From: Laguncularia racemosa | Taxonomy: Eukaryota; Streptophyta; Magnoliopsida; Myrtales; Combretaceae | DNA: 64,000 nt | Direction of reading: 5' to 3' | Assembly: GCA_037954665.1 (NCBI GenBank) | Contig: JBBMOL010000038.1 | Coordinates: 4,650,001 to 4,714,000 of the forward strand | In this document: positions 34,305-46,300 of the stretch, piece after piece | Position numbering within the stretch: position 1 is the stretch's first letter | How the letters are laid out: each line of letters begins with the position of its first letter | The notes under the pieces: generated by a model | What the model was told of the DNA's origin: nothing | What the model saw: the letters and a program-made list of their open reading frames with translations, nothing else | Database searches by the model: none | Program-made: the position numbers and the translations under genes

Positions 34305-34559
34305 ATTAATTATATTTAAATTATTATGTATAAATAGTAAATAAATATTAATTATATTTGGTCACTTGATAATATTGATAGTATATTTTATAAAAAAACT
34401 TATCATCTATATTTTATAAATACTATCATAAATTAAAAAATTATTAATATTTACTCACCATATTTATCAACACCAAGTAGACAAGCAACAAATCATCATA
34501 TAGACTTCATAGCTATTACCACAATAGGAGCTTATCGTTTAGATAATGACAGCTTAGGA

Positions 34560-34735
34560 TGTACTCTCTCTCTCTCTCTCTATATATATATATTAAATGG
34601 GATTCTAAGGAAATAGCCAAATATCCCCTTGATTGCGCGTTTCACTAGCAATGGCATGTGTCATTTAGAGTTGTTGTAGTTGTAGATCCTAAGGAGACCT
34701 CCTCAAACTACATAATTTGCAACAAGACACTAGGT
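34560..34735 (+). repeat. Dispersed repeat around GATTGCGCGT, copy 1
   Basis: After (CT)n and (TA)n at about 34565-34592, the block at about 34610-34720 (TTGATTGCGCGTTTCACTAG, then CATTTAGAGTTGTTGTAG and TAGATCCTAAGGA) resembles 40965-41065 (CTGATTGCGCGTCTAATTAC, then CATTTGGAGCTGTTGTAG and ACCCTATGAAC). The family is unknown. Confidence 0.5.
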
Positions 34736-35086
34736 CAAGTCTTAAGCCTTCCTGTCTACATCTTATGGATTAATATCCATAGTAATTTAAATCTCATAAT
34801 ATTTTATTGAATTTTAGTTAAATATAGAATATTTTTAATAGACTCATTCTTTAGACTTTTGTCATACACTTATAATATTTAACAAGTCTACAAATTCTTA
34901 GTTTGGCTCTAGAATTGCATTATCACTAGATTATTCTCTAAAACTGGTTGATGACTTTCCTAGCAAGATTCTCCTTTTCAACTATATCACCCTTGATCAA
35001 AATTCTATTGGGTATAAGGGGAGTTATTATGAGCCTAAATTAGTTCAAGCCAAGACCTACAAAATAATACAAATGAGCTAAGAGAG
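34736..35086. other. AT-rich stretch
   Basis: Holds nothing I can name; lies between the dispersed repeat and the LTR-like copy 2. Confidence 0.5.
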
Positions 35087-35439
35087 TGTTAGATGTAGTT
35101 TTTGTGCAAACACTCCAACTCTCAAGTCAATAAAGTATTAGAGGAATTCGGAATCAGACCAACAACATAGTTACAAGCATAGAGGATTAAAAGTTATGGG
35201 GTGTGAAATCTTCACTAGAAAGTCTTGTGAGTTTTTATCGGTAAAGTTAGTTGCTTAAATCATAACAAGTGTGCGTAAATCTTTGTTTAACAAATATTTT
35301 AGAATATTTGTATAAAAAGTAAAACCTGCTACCTACCACTTATTAAGAAATGTTTTTATAGGGGCATACTTTTGTTAGTTATGGGCTTTGTGGGTTGAAC
35401 GAGTAATTGAAGGCCCGAAGCCGAAATATACATATAACA
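35087..35439 (+). repeat. LTR-like dispersed repeat, copy 2
   Basis: Starts TGTTAGATGTAG and ends CATATAACA, so it has TG...CA ends. The interior resembles 15845-16136. No 5-bp target duplication was seen (flanks AGAGAG and CTTAT). It could be a diverged solo LTR. Confidence 0.5.
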
Positions 35440-35902
35440 CTTATTTTAATCATTTTTTTTCATGAAACATGGGAAATGGGCTTCATTCGAACGAAGTCCC
35501 AATGTTGTGTAACTTTTATCTGATATTTTTTTATTTTTTGGAGCTTAGTAGGAATAATTTGTATTCATGTGTTCTTTAAGTAATTTGTTTGCCATTTAAT
35601 ACTTAGTTAACTCAACTATTAGATATATTGTCACAAACACCAAACACTATAGTTACGCTTAAAGAGTAATATCATTAGATTTAAACTATTCCTTAACTTG
35701 TAACTAGCAAATATTGCATAAGGTGATAGGAGGTTGGTCACTTGAATCATCATGTTTTGAGTCACAACTAAATAATTCATACACATAATCAACTTCACTT
35801 TTTTATAGGATGTCTTATTATAGCCTAATTTTGTCCATGTGATCCTTCAATCTTAAACATTCATAAAAGTAATCATATTAAACATTTTTTAGGAGCGGCA
35901 AC

Positions 35903-36500
35903 ACTCCTGTGCTCACATAAGTGGAATATATCAATATTAATGGATTTAGGTACATAATCTATCAATTTAGAGGTATTCACCTCATCTTGATTTAACTATG
36001 AGCAATTATATGTACATGGTTAATTGTGAGTTGTTCTTAACTAAAGGATAGAAGACCCATTTCAAAATAATAATTTTTGCTCAGTTTCTTGACAAATCTT
36101 TTGTCAAAGGACCTACTAAATTGCTACTATTCTAAACAAAGGTGATGGCAATTACTCCATCCTCTATCAATTGCCTTACATATTCATGTCTTAGTCCTAT
36201 GTATCTATACTTTTTTCTATTGTAAATTTTACTATAAGAGCCATATATTGCTAATTCATTATCATGAAAGACTAAAATAGTTGACTCCAATTATGGACAC
36301 AACTCCATTCCCATAAATGCATTTCTTAGTCATCCTGCTTTTTTACTGATTGTAGCAAGTGCTATGAACTCAGTTTTTGTTTTCAAATGCAATACATATG
36401 TATGTATGTTTTTTGAATGTCAACTAATGGCTCCACCACCTAAGAAAAATATCCTTGGGAAAGTAGAATTTCTATCTCTAACACTTCATTCGTATAACCT
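35903..36500 (-). mobile_element. Ty1/Copia fragment: RNase H end and polypurine tract
   Basis: Minus-strand translation of about 36060-36300 gives the Copia RNase H tail: VFHDNELAIYGSYSKIYNRK, YRYIGLRHEYVRQLIEDGVI, stop, then VGPLTKDLSRN. This is the pattern of S-R/K-H-I-x-x-R-H-x-x-V/I-R and x-D-x-L-T-K. A further upstream part is readable to about 36500. The end at 35903-35961 has the polypurine-like AGCACAGGAG, after which an LTR should extend to lower coordinates. One stop (TAG) lies at an expected Gln. Confidence 0.8.
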
Positions 36501-38220
36501 TCTAGTATAGTTGAAAAATCACCATAACTCAAGTCAATTTTCATCATTTTTTTATAAGTAGCCAAAGAGAAAACTTTGGCTTAATAAATAATTAATGTGT
36601 TTCGATCTTGATGATGAGTGAGATTATTTGACAATTCAACCACCGAAATGTAATGACATCAACAAACGATATCTTCTTTAAGCTACGAATAAATTCTATT
36701 GTAACTTGTGAGTTGATATATTTGATATTAAAAATTGTAACATCAAAATTTAAAAAGTTGAAATAGATGAATATTCAATAAGCTAAATTGTATAATTCTA
36801 TTGCAAACTAAATAACAATTATTAGATGGTCTTGGAGTTCTATATCATCAATAGAATGACATGGTTTGATCCCTAATTTTCTACAAAACATCATGACTTT
36901 ATTGTTTAATTATAAGTTGATGTGTGCATTATCTACTGGCCATATATACTACATTATTGTGCTGAAATGGAACTCAAGGACTACTTAATAAAAAAAAACT
37001 CGTTAAATTCAATATTAAGTTGACATTGTAACTTCATTAAATCTTTATGACTTATTAAAAAAAGTAATGACCCATACCGATGAATGATATAGATCAGTCT
37101 AGACAACAAAGTTACCTTTGTCTTAGCCATAAAGCAGTTTGTTTCTAAGCTAATTGATAACTTTATTTGAACATACACCATACCAGATTAACATCATTAA
37201 TGGAGTATTAAAGTATTTATCTTTAGCAACACCTTAATTAAGTGTATGAAACAAAAAAATAAGGAACTTACACACAAAAAAATAAGGATTTATACAACCA
37301 TTTTCTTATATGATATAATATTATGAAGGTTGTTACTAAAAATGAGAGCCATTTATTTATTTATTTTCTTGGTTCTGAACTTTTCTATCTTTTTAATTCT
37401 TATAGCTAAGTCCAGTTGTCATTCAAATATTAATTAATTCCTCCTATCAATGACATGTCCAGTCGGACGTAGTCACTTTCTTTATATATATATATATGTA
37501 TATATATGATGTGACTGAAGTCGTTATAAAAGATAACGAAGAAGCAAGCATGACCATCTTACGAGAAACTACCTCTGCCCTCAATAATTGAATAAAGACA
37601 TCTGGTTAGAATACTGGTTGAAGGATTCCATCCACCAACTCATTCGCCATTCTTTATGTCATGGTTCGGTTCCAAAAGCACAGAGTTGAAAACTTGAAAA
37701 GGAATTTTATTATGGTTTTTAATGATGTTGATCACGTACTTTAAGAACAAATAAAAATATAAAAATGTGACAATCTCCTTATATAAACTTTTAAAAATTT
37801 TCTTTTTTATTAGATGTTGAATTTTATGTAAATTTGAGAGGAACGATAAATGATAAAAATATAAAATTCAAGAAAAAAAATTCAATCATTATTACTTTAA
37901 AAACTGTCCACTATCTATTTAAATTTTATTAATAATTATTTACTTGTATATATACACACAACTCAATAAACCTTTCCCAAAATCCATATACATATATAAT
38001 AAATTAGTTCTAAAACTTTTAGCTGAAAACCAATATAGATCGATATTGCTCAAGCTTATCTTGTAAACCTCTATTTTAAATGTTTTGTAAAAAGATTTAA
38101 AAAGAAAAATGGTATAAAATATGCTTGCACATATAACAAAAGCCACGACTAAAAACTAGAGAGTTTTTACTTTACTTATGTGACCTGTCGGTATTGTTAA
38201 CAAAAAATGAAGCAAATAAG
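36501..38220. other. AT-rich intergenic stretch
   Basis: Contains (TA)n at about 37485-37507. No coding frame was supported; short frames on the minus strand (36981-37181, 37940-38146) are AT-driven. Confidence 0.5.
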
Positions 38221-40335
38221 GGTGCATTTAAGATTATAAAACCAAATGTTTCCATTAGTCTATCGTAATGAGGATTGCCTTCATCTTTATCATGATTATA
38301 AAGGATATCATTAAAGTCTCCTATGCATAATCATATCGGTAGAGCCAATACTTTTCAACTTAGACCATAACACTTGTTGATTATTCGAGTCAAGATCAAC
38401 ATATGTCCAAGACACCTAAGAAAATAACGATCCATCTATCAAATAAATGGAAGTCTGTATGTGGTTCTTACTAGAACTCAACACTTTAATAACATCTTTT
38501 GACCACTAAAGAGCCAAGCCCCATGATCTTTCTTCTAGTGGGACATAGAATTTGTTACTATATCTCTTCTAATTCTCGACAATTTCCAAGTCTCATTTTT
38601 TGTTTCCATTAGGAATACTATGCCAAGTTGTGTTTGTGAATGAGGTCCCTAAAATGTTGAACTATCAAGCGGGGCTCCACACCTCAACAGTTCTAACTAA
38701 TAAAAATCATCTTTTCCGTGTAGCTAATCCTGGCTAGCCACCACAACCTTCTAGAGAGAGAGAGAGAGAGAGAGAGAGATAAGAAAACGGTTAGATCATT
38801 TAACAAAACTTCCAAAGACTCCACCATAAGTTGAGATGTTGGAGCATCCTTTTTCTGTCTAACTATAACTTTTATGGGTTTCCTATCTCGCCAAGCTAGC
38901 GAAGCCTTCTTCAAGGATAAAAGTTTGTCATCATTCGTCTCAAATTTCAACCTTTTAGAGGGGCCAGAGGGCAACTCAATTGCTGCCGTTTAATTGCAAG
39001 GGTTTTCAAGGTAGGCGATTTCATTGTTGAGTGTCCCATTCTTCACACTTAAAACAAATATCTGATAATTTTTCATACTTGAAATGTATAAAATACCTCT
39101 CCGACTTATTTCTATTTGCCTAAGTAATTGTTTTCATGGGTAATGACCGACCCATGCTCACCTTAACTTGTAGGAAACCTCCACCTTTGAGATTCATTGG
39201 TTCACATTCTATTACTTCCCTTACATAGGTCCCAATTTTATGAACATTACCATTAGTCATTTGGTCAAGCTTTAGTCCATTAATTTGGACCCATATAAGA
39301 CATTTACTCAAATCCGCATGCTCTATATTTTGACGAGATTCCCACACAATTAAAACAAGAAGCTTCCCCATGAATGCCTATAAACCATTCCTTATGATCT
39401 TCAAAATTTCTTACTTCTCCTTAAAAGTACACACAAACATATTTGGTCATGTTGCAATTATTTCATAGTTGCCATAGGGCTCTACACTTTCTTCAAAACT
39501 GAGATCACTGCTACCTTATTTTCAACCTTATAAAAAATAATTTTACAAACCATGACTGCCCTTATCAAACTATTTCCTTCATTATGAGTATCAAGGTTTA
39601 TGACTGGTGGGAGGTTTGCATTAATATTACTGGTACAATCTAGCTTGGAAGTAATGCTAGCCATGTCCACCTAGAGCAAGCAAAGAAGGAAACAATCAAT
39701 AGCAAAAAGTTACACAACACCCTAAAAACCGCACAGGAACAAGTATGACAAAGGGACAAGAGACTAATCTCAAGAGATGAGAGCAGAGAAAGCATGCATA
39801 CAAAAAAGAAACAACTAAATTCAGAAAAATGCGACCGAAGACTATAGAAAGAAAAAATAACAATAAAGAAAGAAATTCTCTTATCTTAATACATCGTCAC
39901 TAAAGCACTCCACTTTTAAAATCAAATCGTTGTCTGTAGATGAGATTCGAAAGAAGAGTGTATGACCACGATGAGGGAATAGAAAATTTAGGTATTATCA
40001 ATATGCAAAATTGAATTCCGGTACATAGCAGATTACTTCTAAAAAGAGCAATGTCTAAAGTAATTGTTAAGCAGCACCATAAAGGGTTTGGATAAACCTA
40101 ACTTAAGGAATTGGGTTTTGGGTAGAATAAGGATGGTTATAGGTATGGGGCTATAATGACAAAAAGTAAGGAAAGGTTATGAGATTAGTAGGGTTGATGA
40201 AGAGAGACGAACGGGCAAGCAGAGATCCTGGCAATGGTGAAACATAATAATAGATGGTGATAGAATTCCTAGTTATGGGATGAACGCTCTCTGAATTGAG
40301 AGGAAGACTCTCGGCTTTGGAGAGAAAAAATTTCC
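38221..40335 (-). mobile_element. L1-type LINE C, lacks RT and 3' end
   Basis: On the minus strand: a CT-rich leader (about 39680-40335, with CTCTCCAAAGCCGAGAG), ORF1 with DUF4283 (39120-39670: NSLIRAVMVCKIIFYKVENK and CLIWVQINGLKLDQMTNGN), an ORF1 tail (38693-38974) and an endonuclease piece (about 38225-38690, with LCIGDFNDILYNHDKDEGNP). The frame breaks off near 38221, before RT. A (GA)n run at about 38755-38780 interrupts ORF1. Confidence 0.75.
39120..39670 (-). pseudogene. ORF1/DUF4283 of LINE C
   Basis: Two minus-strand frames (39482-39670 and 39120-39371) hold the DUF4283 nucleic-acid-binding domain seen in plant LINE ORF1. The core W-V-Q-I-x-G-L-x-L-D-x-x-T is clear, followed by IGTYVREVIECEP. 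Stops separate the frames. Confidence 0.75.
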
Positions 40336-42526
40336 AATAGTTATTTAGCTGGTGATTTAAATAAATTTATTATCGAGTCTAAAAATTGAAGTTAAATCTG
40401 ATCACATTAAAAATGCATCTAAACGAATTCGATTCATTTATTAATCATATCAAATTTTGATTATATAATACCAATTTCTAATTCTAACCATACTATATTA
40501 AATCTATATTGATTGATTGATTGGGTACCAAATTGTGAGTCCGAAACATAAACACACCGAACAATCTTTGAAATTTATCATGTTTGTATCAATGTAGTAC
40601 TAAAATGGATAATGTCCTGCAAAGTCCTTATGTCATACCTTACTTCTCTTTTTCAAAATCTATCTGGAAAATGAATGGAGCAAATAGACAAACGTGATTA
40701 GATATTAACGATTAATAATGAAAGATTCCCCCCCCCAAAAAAAAGTTCTAAATAAAAATTAAAGGTCAGGGACCAACGGAAGCAATCAAGCAGCAAAATT
40801 ATCATTTAGGCTTCATGGTTATATGCTGATAAAACACATTTACATGTTATATATATATATATAGCCAAATGATATTAATCATAGATGTTAATATTATTTG
40901 GCAATGAGGGTATTTGCGTTATAAATAAAAAGTTGAATTTGGTTTTGGTGGGACGCTATAAAATAGTGAAATGTCCCACTGATTGCGCGTCTAATTACCA
41001 ATCAACGCCTTGACAGCATGAGCCATTTGGAGCTGTTGTAGACCCTATGAACAAGTACAACTCTGCCAAAAGTCAATGCTCTGAATTAAAATGAACCCTA
41101 ATCGATTTTCACTCTTCATTTTCATTAAATTATATAACATACTCATTTAAAATAACGTACAAATATAAATGACTTTGATATGTTCTCATTATAGATTCTT
41201 CTTTATATCTTTTTCATATACTTACATTATCTAAAAAGAATATTAGATGTTTTAATATAAACATTCGCTGTAGTGATTAGAATCGAAATCAAGCCCTTCT
41301 TACATATTACAAATATAGTTAGGGATTAAGAGTATCGTAATAGTGATACTTATGAGACCATGTAGGTAACTAAAAGGATGCTTTATAAATTCAGAGACAG
41401 AGGCAGTTCATCAAGAGTGGTTGCGTGTATGGAATTTAGTCCATAATGGATGTAAACAGAAAAAACCAAGGTAGGTAAGAGGGATAGTTTTTCACATGCA
41501 TAGAACAAACCTCACGAAGATCTTGAAGGACCAACTGCAACCAAACTTCATAAAGACCTTTCTTCTCATGGAGTTTACCTAGCAAAGATGTCCCAACTTT
41601 TGCATCTTGCTAATCAATAAGGGTCTATTCTATCTCAATCGTCCTTCATAGGGAAGAAGGATAAGAGAAGTCTTTTAATAAAGAATATTTCATACGCTGT
41701 ATTGTTGGACGTAAATTATTATATAATGTGCAAGTGTAATTTAAACCATCATTTTGGGCCATGATCCATTTAATGGGTCCAACATCGATGACTTCGCCGA
41801 CAAGAATTTTCTCTTAACTCTAAATTTAACTTGTCCTGTGCTTTGTTTAGATTTATGACGTGTAACTTGTGAGCTTTGATTGACTAATGGAGGTTGTCCG
41901 ATATTATATTATGACTCTTCAGATATAAACAGTCTTCAGAACATTTGATTTTTTTATAAAAAGAAAGAAAGAAAGAAAGAAAATTCACATCCTTCAATTT
42001 TAGTTAGATGAATTCTAACTATTAACGTTTTCTTTTAAAATATTCCTATTTAATTTATAAACATATATAACATATGTGATTCTATGGGCTTGTTCGTGGA
42101 TTCTAATCCTTCTCTTGTTTTAGCAAGGAAAATTTTAGTCATATTTGATAGGTAAAAATATAAAAATTAGTATGATTCCAGAGAGTCCTACTGCAATTTC
42201 AAAGGGAACAAAATAATACTAGTTAACCCAAAAACATCAATTTTTCAAATATTCTATGCTACACATAATATGGTAATATTGATTAATGAGTAAATATGAA
42301 CATGCTAAATTAACCCTTTAAAATGTGAGCATTGATTCAATTGTTAAAGCAATTTAGGAACCAATTCAATTTAGCACAATTTATTTGATAATACTAAGCA
42401 AATATCACCGAAAATGAGTGTCGAAAAGATGTACTCCAAACAGAAAACCAGAATCTGATATGTGCACTCTTTCTTTCTTTCTTTCTTTTTCTCAGGAGGG
42501 ATATATTATGGTACTTGATTCCAATT
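40336..42526. other. Intergenic stretch with second GATTGCGCGT repeat
   Basis: 40965-41065 is the partner of 34610-34720. (TA)n is at about 40846-40862 and (GAAA)n at about 41961-41982. (TTTC)n at about 42470-42487 is likely in the 3' UTR of the sugar transporter gene. No other gene was seen. Confidence 0.6.
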
Positions 42527-45500
42527 CTATTTATTTACGGATCTTTCCTTTTCATCATCATCACCAACAAAATGCTTCCAGAACCAATGGCTCTGAAACA
42601 GAACGTATATTTCCTCAATTGGGACTTGCTTCGTTTCTGGTAAGAGGAAGAAGATGAAGCAGCTCATGAGAAAGATCAGGCCAGCAAACAGTATGAATAT
42701 GCCAAACCTCAGATGGCAAAGGGCGGCAAGGAAGCATTGCGCGATAATGGCTGTGAAGATCATGTTAACACACACCACCATACTCTGCCCGGCAGACCTT
42801 GTTTCGAGAGGGAAAAGCTCACTTGGGACTAACCAACCTAGAGGTCCCCAAGACCTACCATAAGCCAAGACGAAAAGGAACAAGATGACTACAAGGAATG
42901 CACCAACTCCTTTGGAAAGTCCTTCTCCATGCCCGAAACTTAAAGCCAGGGTAATGGCTGTAGCAATCTGCAAAGAAGAATTAAGACCAGCTTGAATACT
43001 TGCAGCAGAAACACCAACTAAGTCAATAAAATGCGCAATGGATTTGCAGCCGAAATTTTTTCATGTGAAAAATGAGCTCTTCACACCTCATTGTTTACAT
43101 ATAGCAAAACAAAGAAGCAAACAACCCTAAGCCTTCTTACATTGTCTGTATCTTATCTATATGTATCTATTCTATATATACTATATGTACTTGTCAAATT
43201 AATTTCTTGATATCTTTGTTTGCTTTGCCAGACAAACGAGAAATTATATATAAAGAACTTGTTAGCATGATTGATTTTTCCAAAAAAAAAAAAAAAAGAA
43301 GAAGAAGAAGAAGGAGAAGAACAAAATTAGTAACTGGTTATTTTCGGGTTGGTCTATGAGTTTTGGTTGTGTCCAATTAGAACCCTGAACTTCACAAGTC
43401 AATCCAACAAACCCCATAAGGCAAGAAATACACAGATTGGTCCATAGACTCTAGCACTACAATTTGGTGACAAATTTAGCTGAAATCCTTCTAGTGGGGA
43501 TGGAAAAGATCATAAGAAGCACTTACAGCAATTAAACCACAAAAGCTTAATCCTAGAGTTGTGTTTTACTTGTACTTACCATGTAAATTATCATTTCGAA
43601 GCCAGCTTCAAGGAAGAAAAAGCGTCTGCCAAACTTGTCAACCCAAAACATCGAGATCAATGTAGCAATAACAAGAGCTCCATTGGTCAGGATAGAAGAC
43701 CACAGTGAAGCGCTTGAGCCAAATCCCACGGTCTGAAATATGACAGGAGCATAAAACAGAATGGAGTTATTGCCAGTTAATTGTTGGAATGCTGGGATAC
43801 CGAGTGCACCAATTACGAACTGAGGGCGGTTCTTCCTCTTCAGGAGATTCCTAAAGGGATGCTTGATTGCCCGAGCAGCATTGCTAGCGTCAACAAGATC
43901 TTCAAATTCTGCCTCTATGTTGGTTGTGCCTCTAATTTTCTGCAATACGCTTCTTGCTTCTTCCATTCTGCCTTGTTCTACAAGACTGTTTGGAGTCTCA
44001 GGAACAAAAATGCCTCCGATGAACATTAGTGTTGCTGGAACTGCAGCTAAACCCAAAGATAACCTCCAACCCCATGGATGAATCTTTTCGGTCCCATAAT
44101 TTATCAGGCTAGCTACTAGAATACCCAAGCAAGTGGTAAGTTGAAACAATTGGTTAAGTGCTCCTCTAGCTTTTGCTGGAGCCATCTCAGAAAGATACAA
44201 TGGAACTGCCTGTGACATCACAAAAGCATACACCATTAGCAATTAATTAATGACTAAGGTATTATAAAGTAAATTTCCAATTTTCTCATAGTCCAATCCT
44301 AAAAGTAACAACCACGATTCCTCATACAGGCATAATATACCTCATGGTTTGTCCATCAGTGTAGCTGCTTTCTTCTATATCTGCCGAGTGGGGATTACTC
44401 ACTACTAAGTATGCTCAACTTTGGAGTTTTAACAAAGCTACAGGGCACTACACCAATAGACGCCTCGATAGTTAAGGATTTCATCACACTCTATTTGATT
44501 ACACTGCTATTACTCTAGCTGGATCACATATTAATACATCATGCAACTCCTAACTGGATTGCATTTTAATACATCATGCAACTTAAGTCAATTAATCCTT
44601 CATCTGGCAACCGCTAAAGATTTTTCTGTTTTTAAAAGAAACAAAGGATATGAAATTTGCAAATGGGGAGCATGTTGAGACGATTGTGCAATGATCCATC
44701 TATTCCTCCATATGTGATTATATTCTCCTCTCGTATTATCTCATTAAAGTCTCTTAACAATAAATATTTCAGCTACTGAATTTAGCATTTGCCTGCAAAC
44801 AACCCTACTAACAAGAACGAATTTATGTTTGTTCTATGTCTTGCTTACTTGATTGCCAAATCCAATGCCTACACCAAGCAGGATTCTCCCAATTATCAGC
44901 ATAGAGATGTTTACAGCAGCTGCATTTAGGGCGGCACCTATGAAGAAACTGACTGATCCACAAAGAATGCTACCTCTTCTTCCCTGAGTTCTAGTCACAT
45001 AAGAAGCACCGAATGTGGATACAAGGGCCGCAAAATACAACGAAGATGTGAAGAGTGTGAGGATTTGGTCATCAAATTTACAGTAGTCCGTCTCACTAAG
45101 ATGCTGGTGCTTCCTTCTGTAAACTTTTGGGAAAAACTCCACCAAGAAATCATCCATGGAAGTCACTCCACCTGAAATTGGTAATCAATTTCATGCTTTA
45201 ATAACCTCACAATAGCAGAACGGAGCCTGAAAAAAGAAAACTGAATTCTGGCCCTCCCTAGAAAAAACTTTATAACAATCAACACACAGAATCCTCTCTA
45301 ATTTAAACATCTTTTTTTTAAAAAAAAAGAAAATTTACATAGAAGTACTTCCAGTGTCCAAAAAGGCCTGACAATAGTCAACAAGCTATGTCACATAACT
45401 ACTTGGCAATTAAGGTTTCAAAATCAAATCCAACTCTTCCAAATGTTTGTATGACATTTGTCCCAAGTAGTTTAGTCACTCAAAACAATCTGGAAAAGCT

Positions 45501-46300
45501 ATTCCAGCAAAATAAAAGATCAAGACGATTCTTATGTGCACCCCCTAAACTTTCAGGGGTAACATTTCAAGTTTTGCTACAATTTATGGATTAAGAATAT
45601 GATAATTAATAGGGAAGTGCTAACATGTCTCAAGCATTACCAATATACCAAATTATTGTTTAGATTAAATTTTCCCTATATTTATTACTCAGATTTGGAA
45701 ACCCTAACATACTGTTTTTTGATTGAAGCGTTCTCCGACACAAGAATCTTGGAGATTTTTCATACTAGTTTAAAGTTATTTCGTTCTGGATAATTGATTC
45801 TTCGGCCCCACGCTTCTTGCTCTGTGAAGTAACAGGCAAAAAACATTTATCATCAGCATCTTGATCTGTCTTTTTCATTATTAGGAATCCTGCTGGGTGG
45901 CTGCAGAGTCAGCACAACTTTTTACCACTGGACGCAGTTCTGCCAACCATAACAAAAGCAATTGACGACCAAAAAATTACACAAATTCCCTAGGATAAAC
46001 ATATAAAACAATAATCCTAGGAGTTACAAAAAATACTAAAACAACAAAGGACATTGCAATCACCTAAATAACGATCCAGTTTGAAAAGCCGTAAAAACAC
46101 AGATCACGGAAAACACGAGTCAAAAGATGGGTTATATTATAAGGGAAATTAAACGTACCAGAAACACCGAGATCATAGCCAAAAAGCGAACCACCAAGGG
46201 CTGCAATAATGCAAGCAAATACGACATATCCTGTAATTTTATTTTCGTAAAGATGTGCCCTCTTAAGGTTTCCCGTTTCCGCAAACCCACCACCAGCCAT
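42527..46300 (-). CDS. STP14: Monosaccharide/H+ symporter, STP14-like
   Basis: Four minus-strand exons with GT-AG borders, 46300-46159, 45171-44849, 44209-43580 and 42967-42527, join to 1536 bp (511 codons plus stop), the normal length for plant sugar transport proteins. The start MAGGGFAETGNLKRAHLYEN and the first helix (GYVVFACIIAALGGSLFGYD) are typical. Major-facilitator sugar-porter signatures are present: VTRTQGRRGSIL, ILLGVGIGFGNQAVPLYLSE, RLSLGLAAVPATLMFIGG, VPETPNSLVEQGR, WVDKFGRR, YGRSWGPLGWLVPSELFPLE, TRSAGQS and FFLLPETKQVPIEE. Twelve membrane helices are expected, at the plasma membrane. Wording is closest to the STP14 subgroup as I remember it. One odd residue: QQLTGNNSILFY has Asn where relatives have Met or Ile. 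No frame damage. Confidence 0.95.
44519..44588. repeat. 35-bp tandem duplication in STP14-like intron 2
   Basis: Two adjacent units start CTGGAT and share TTAATACATCATGCAACT. The intron is 44210-44848. Confidence 0.8.
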
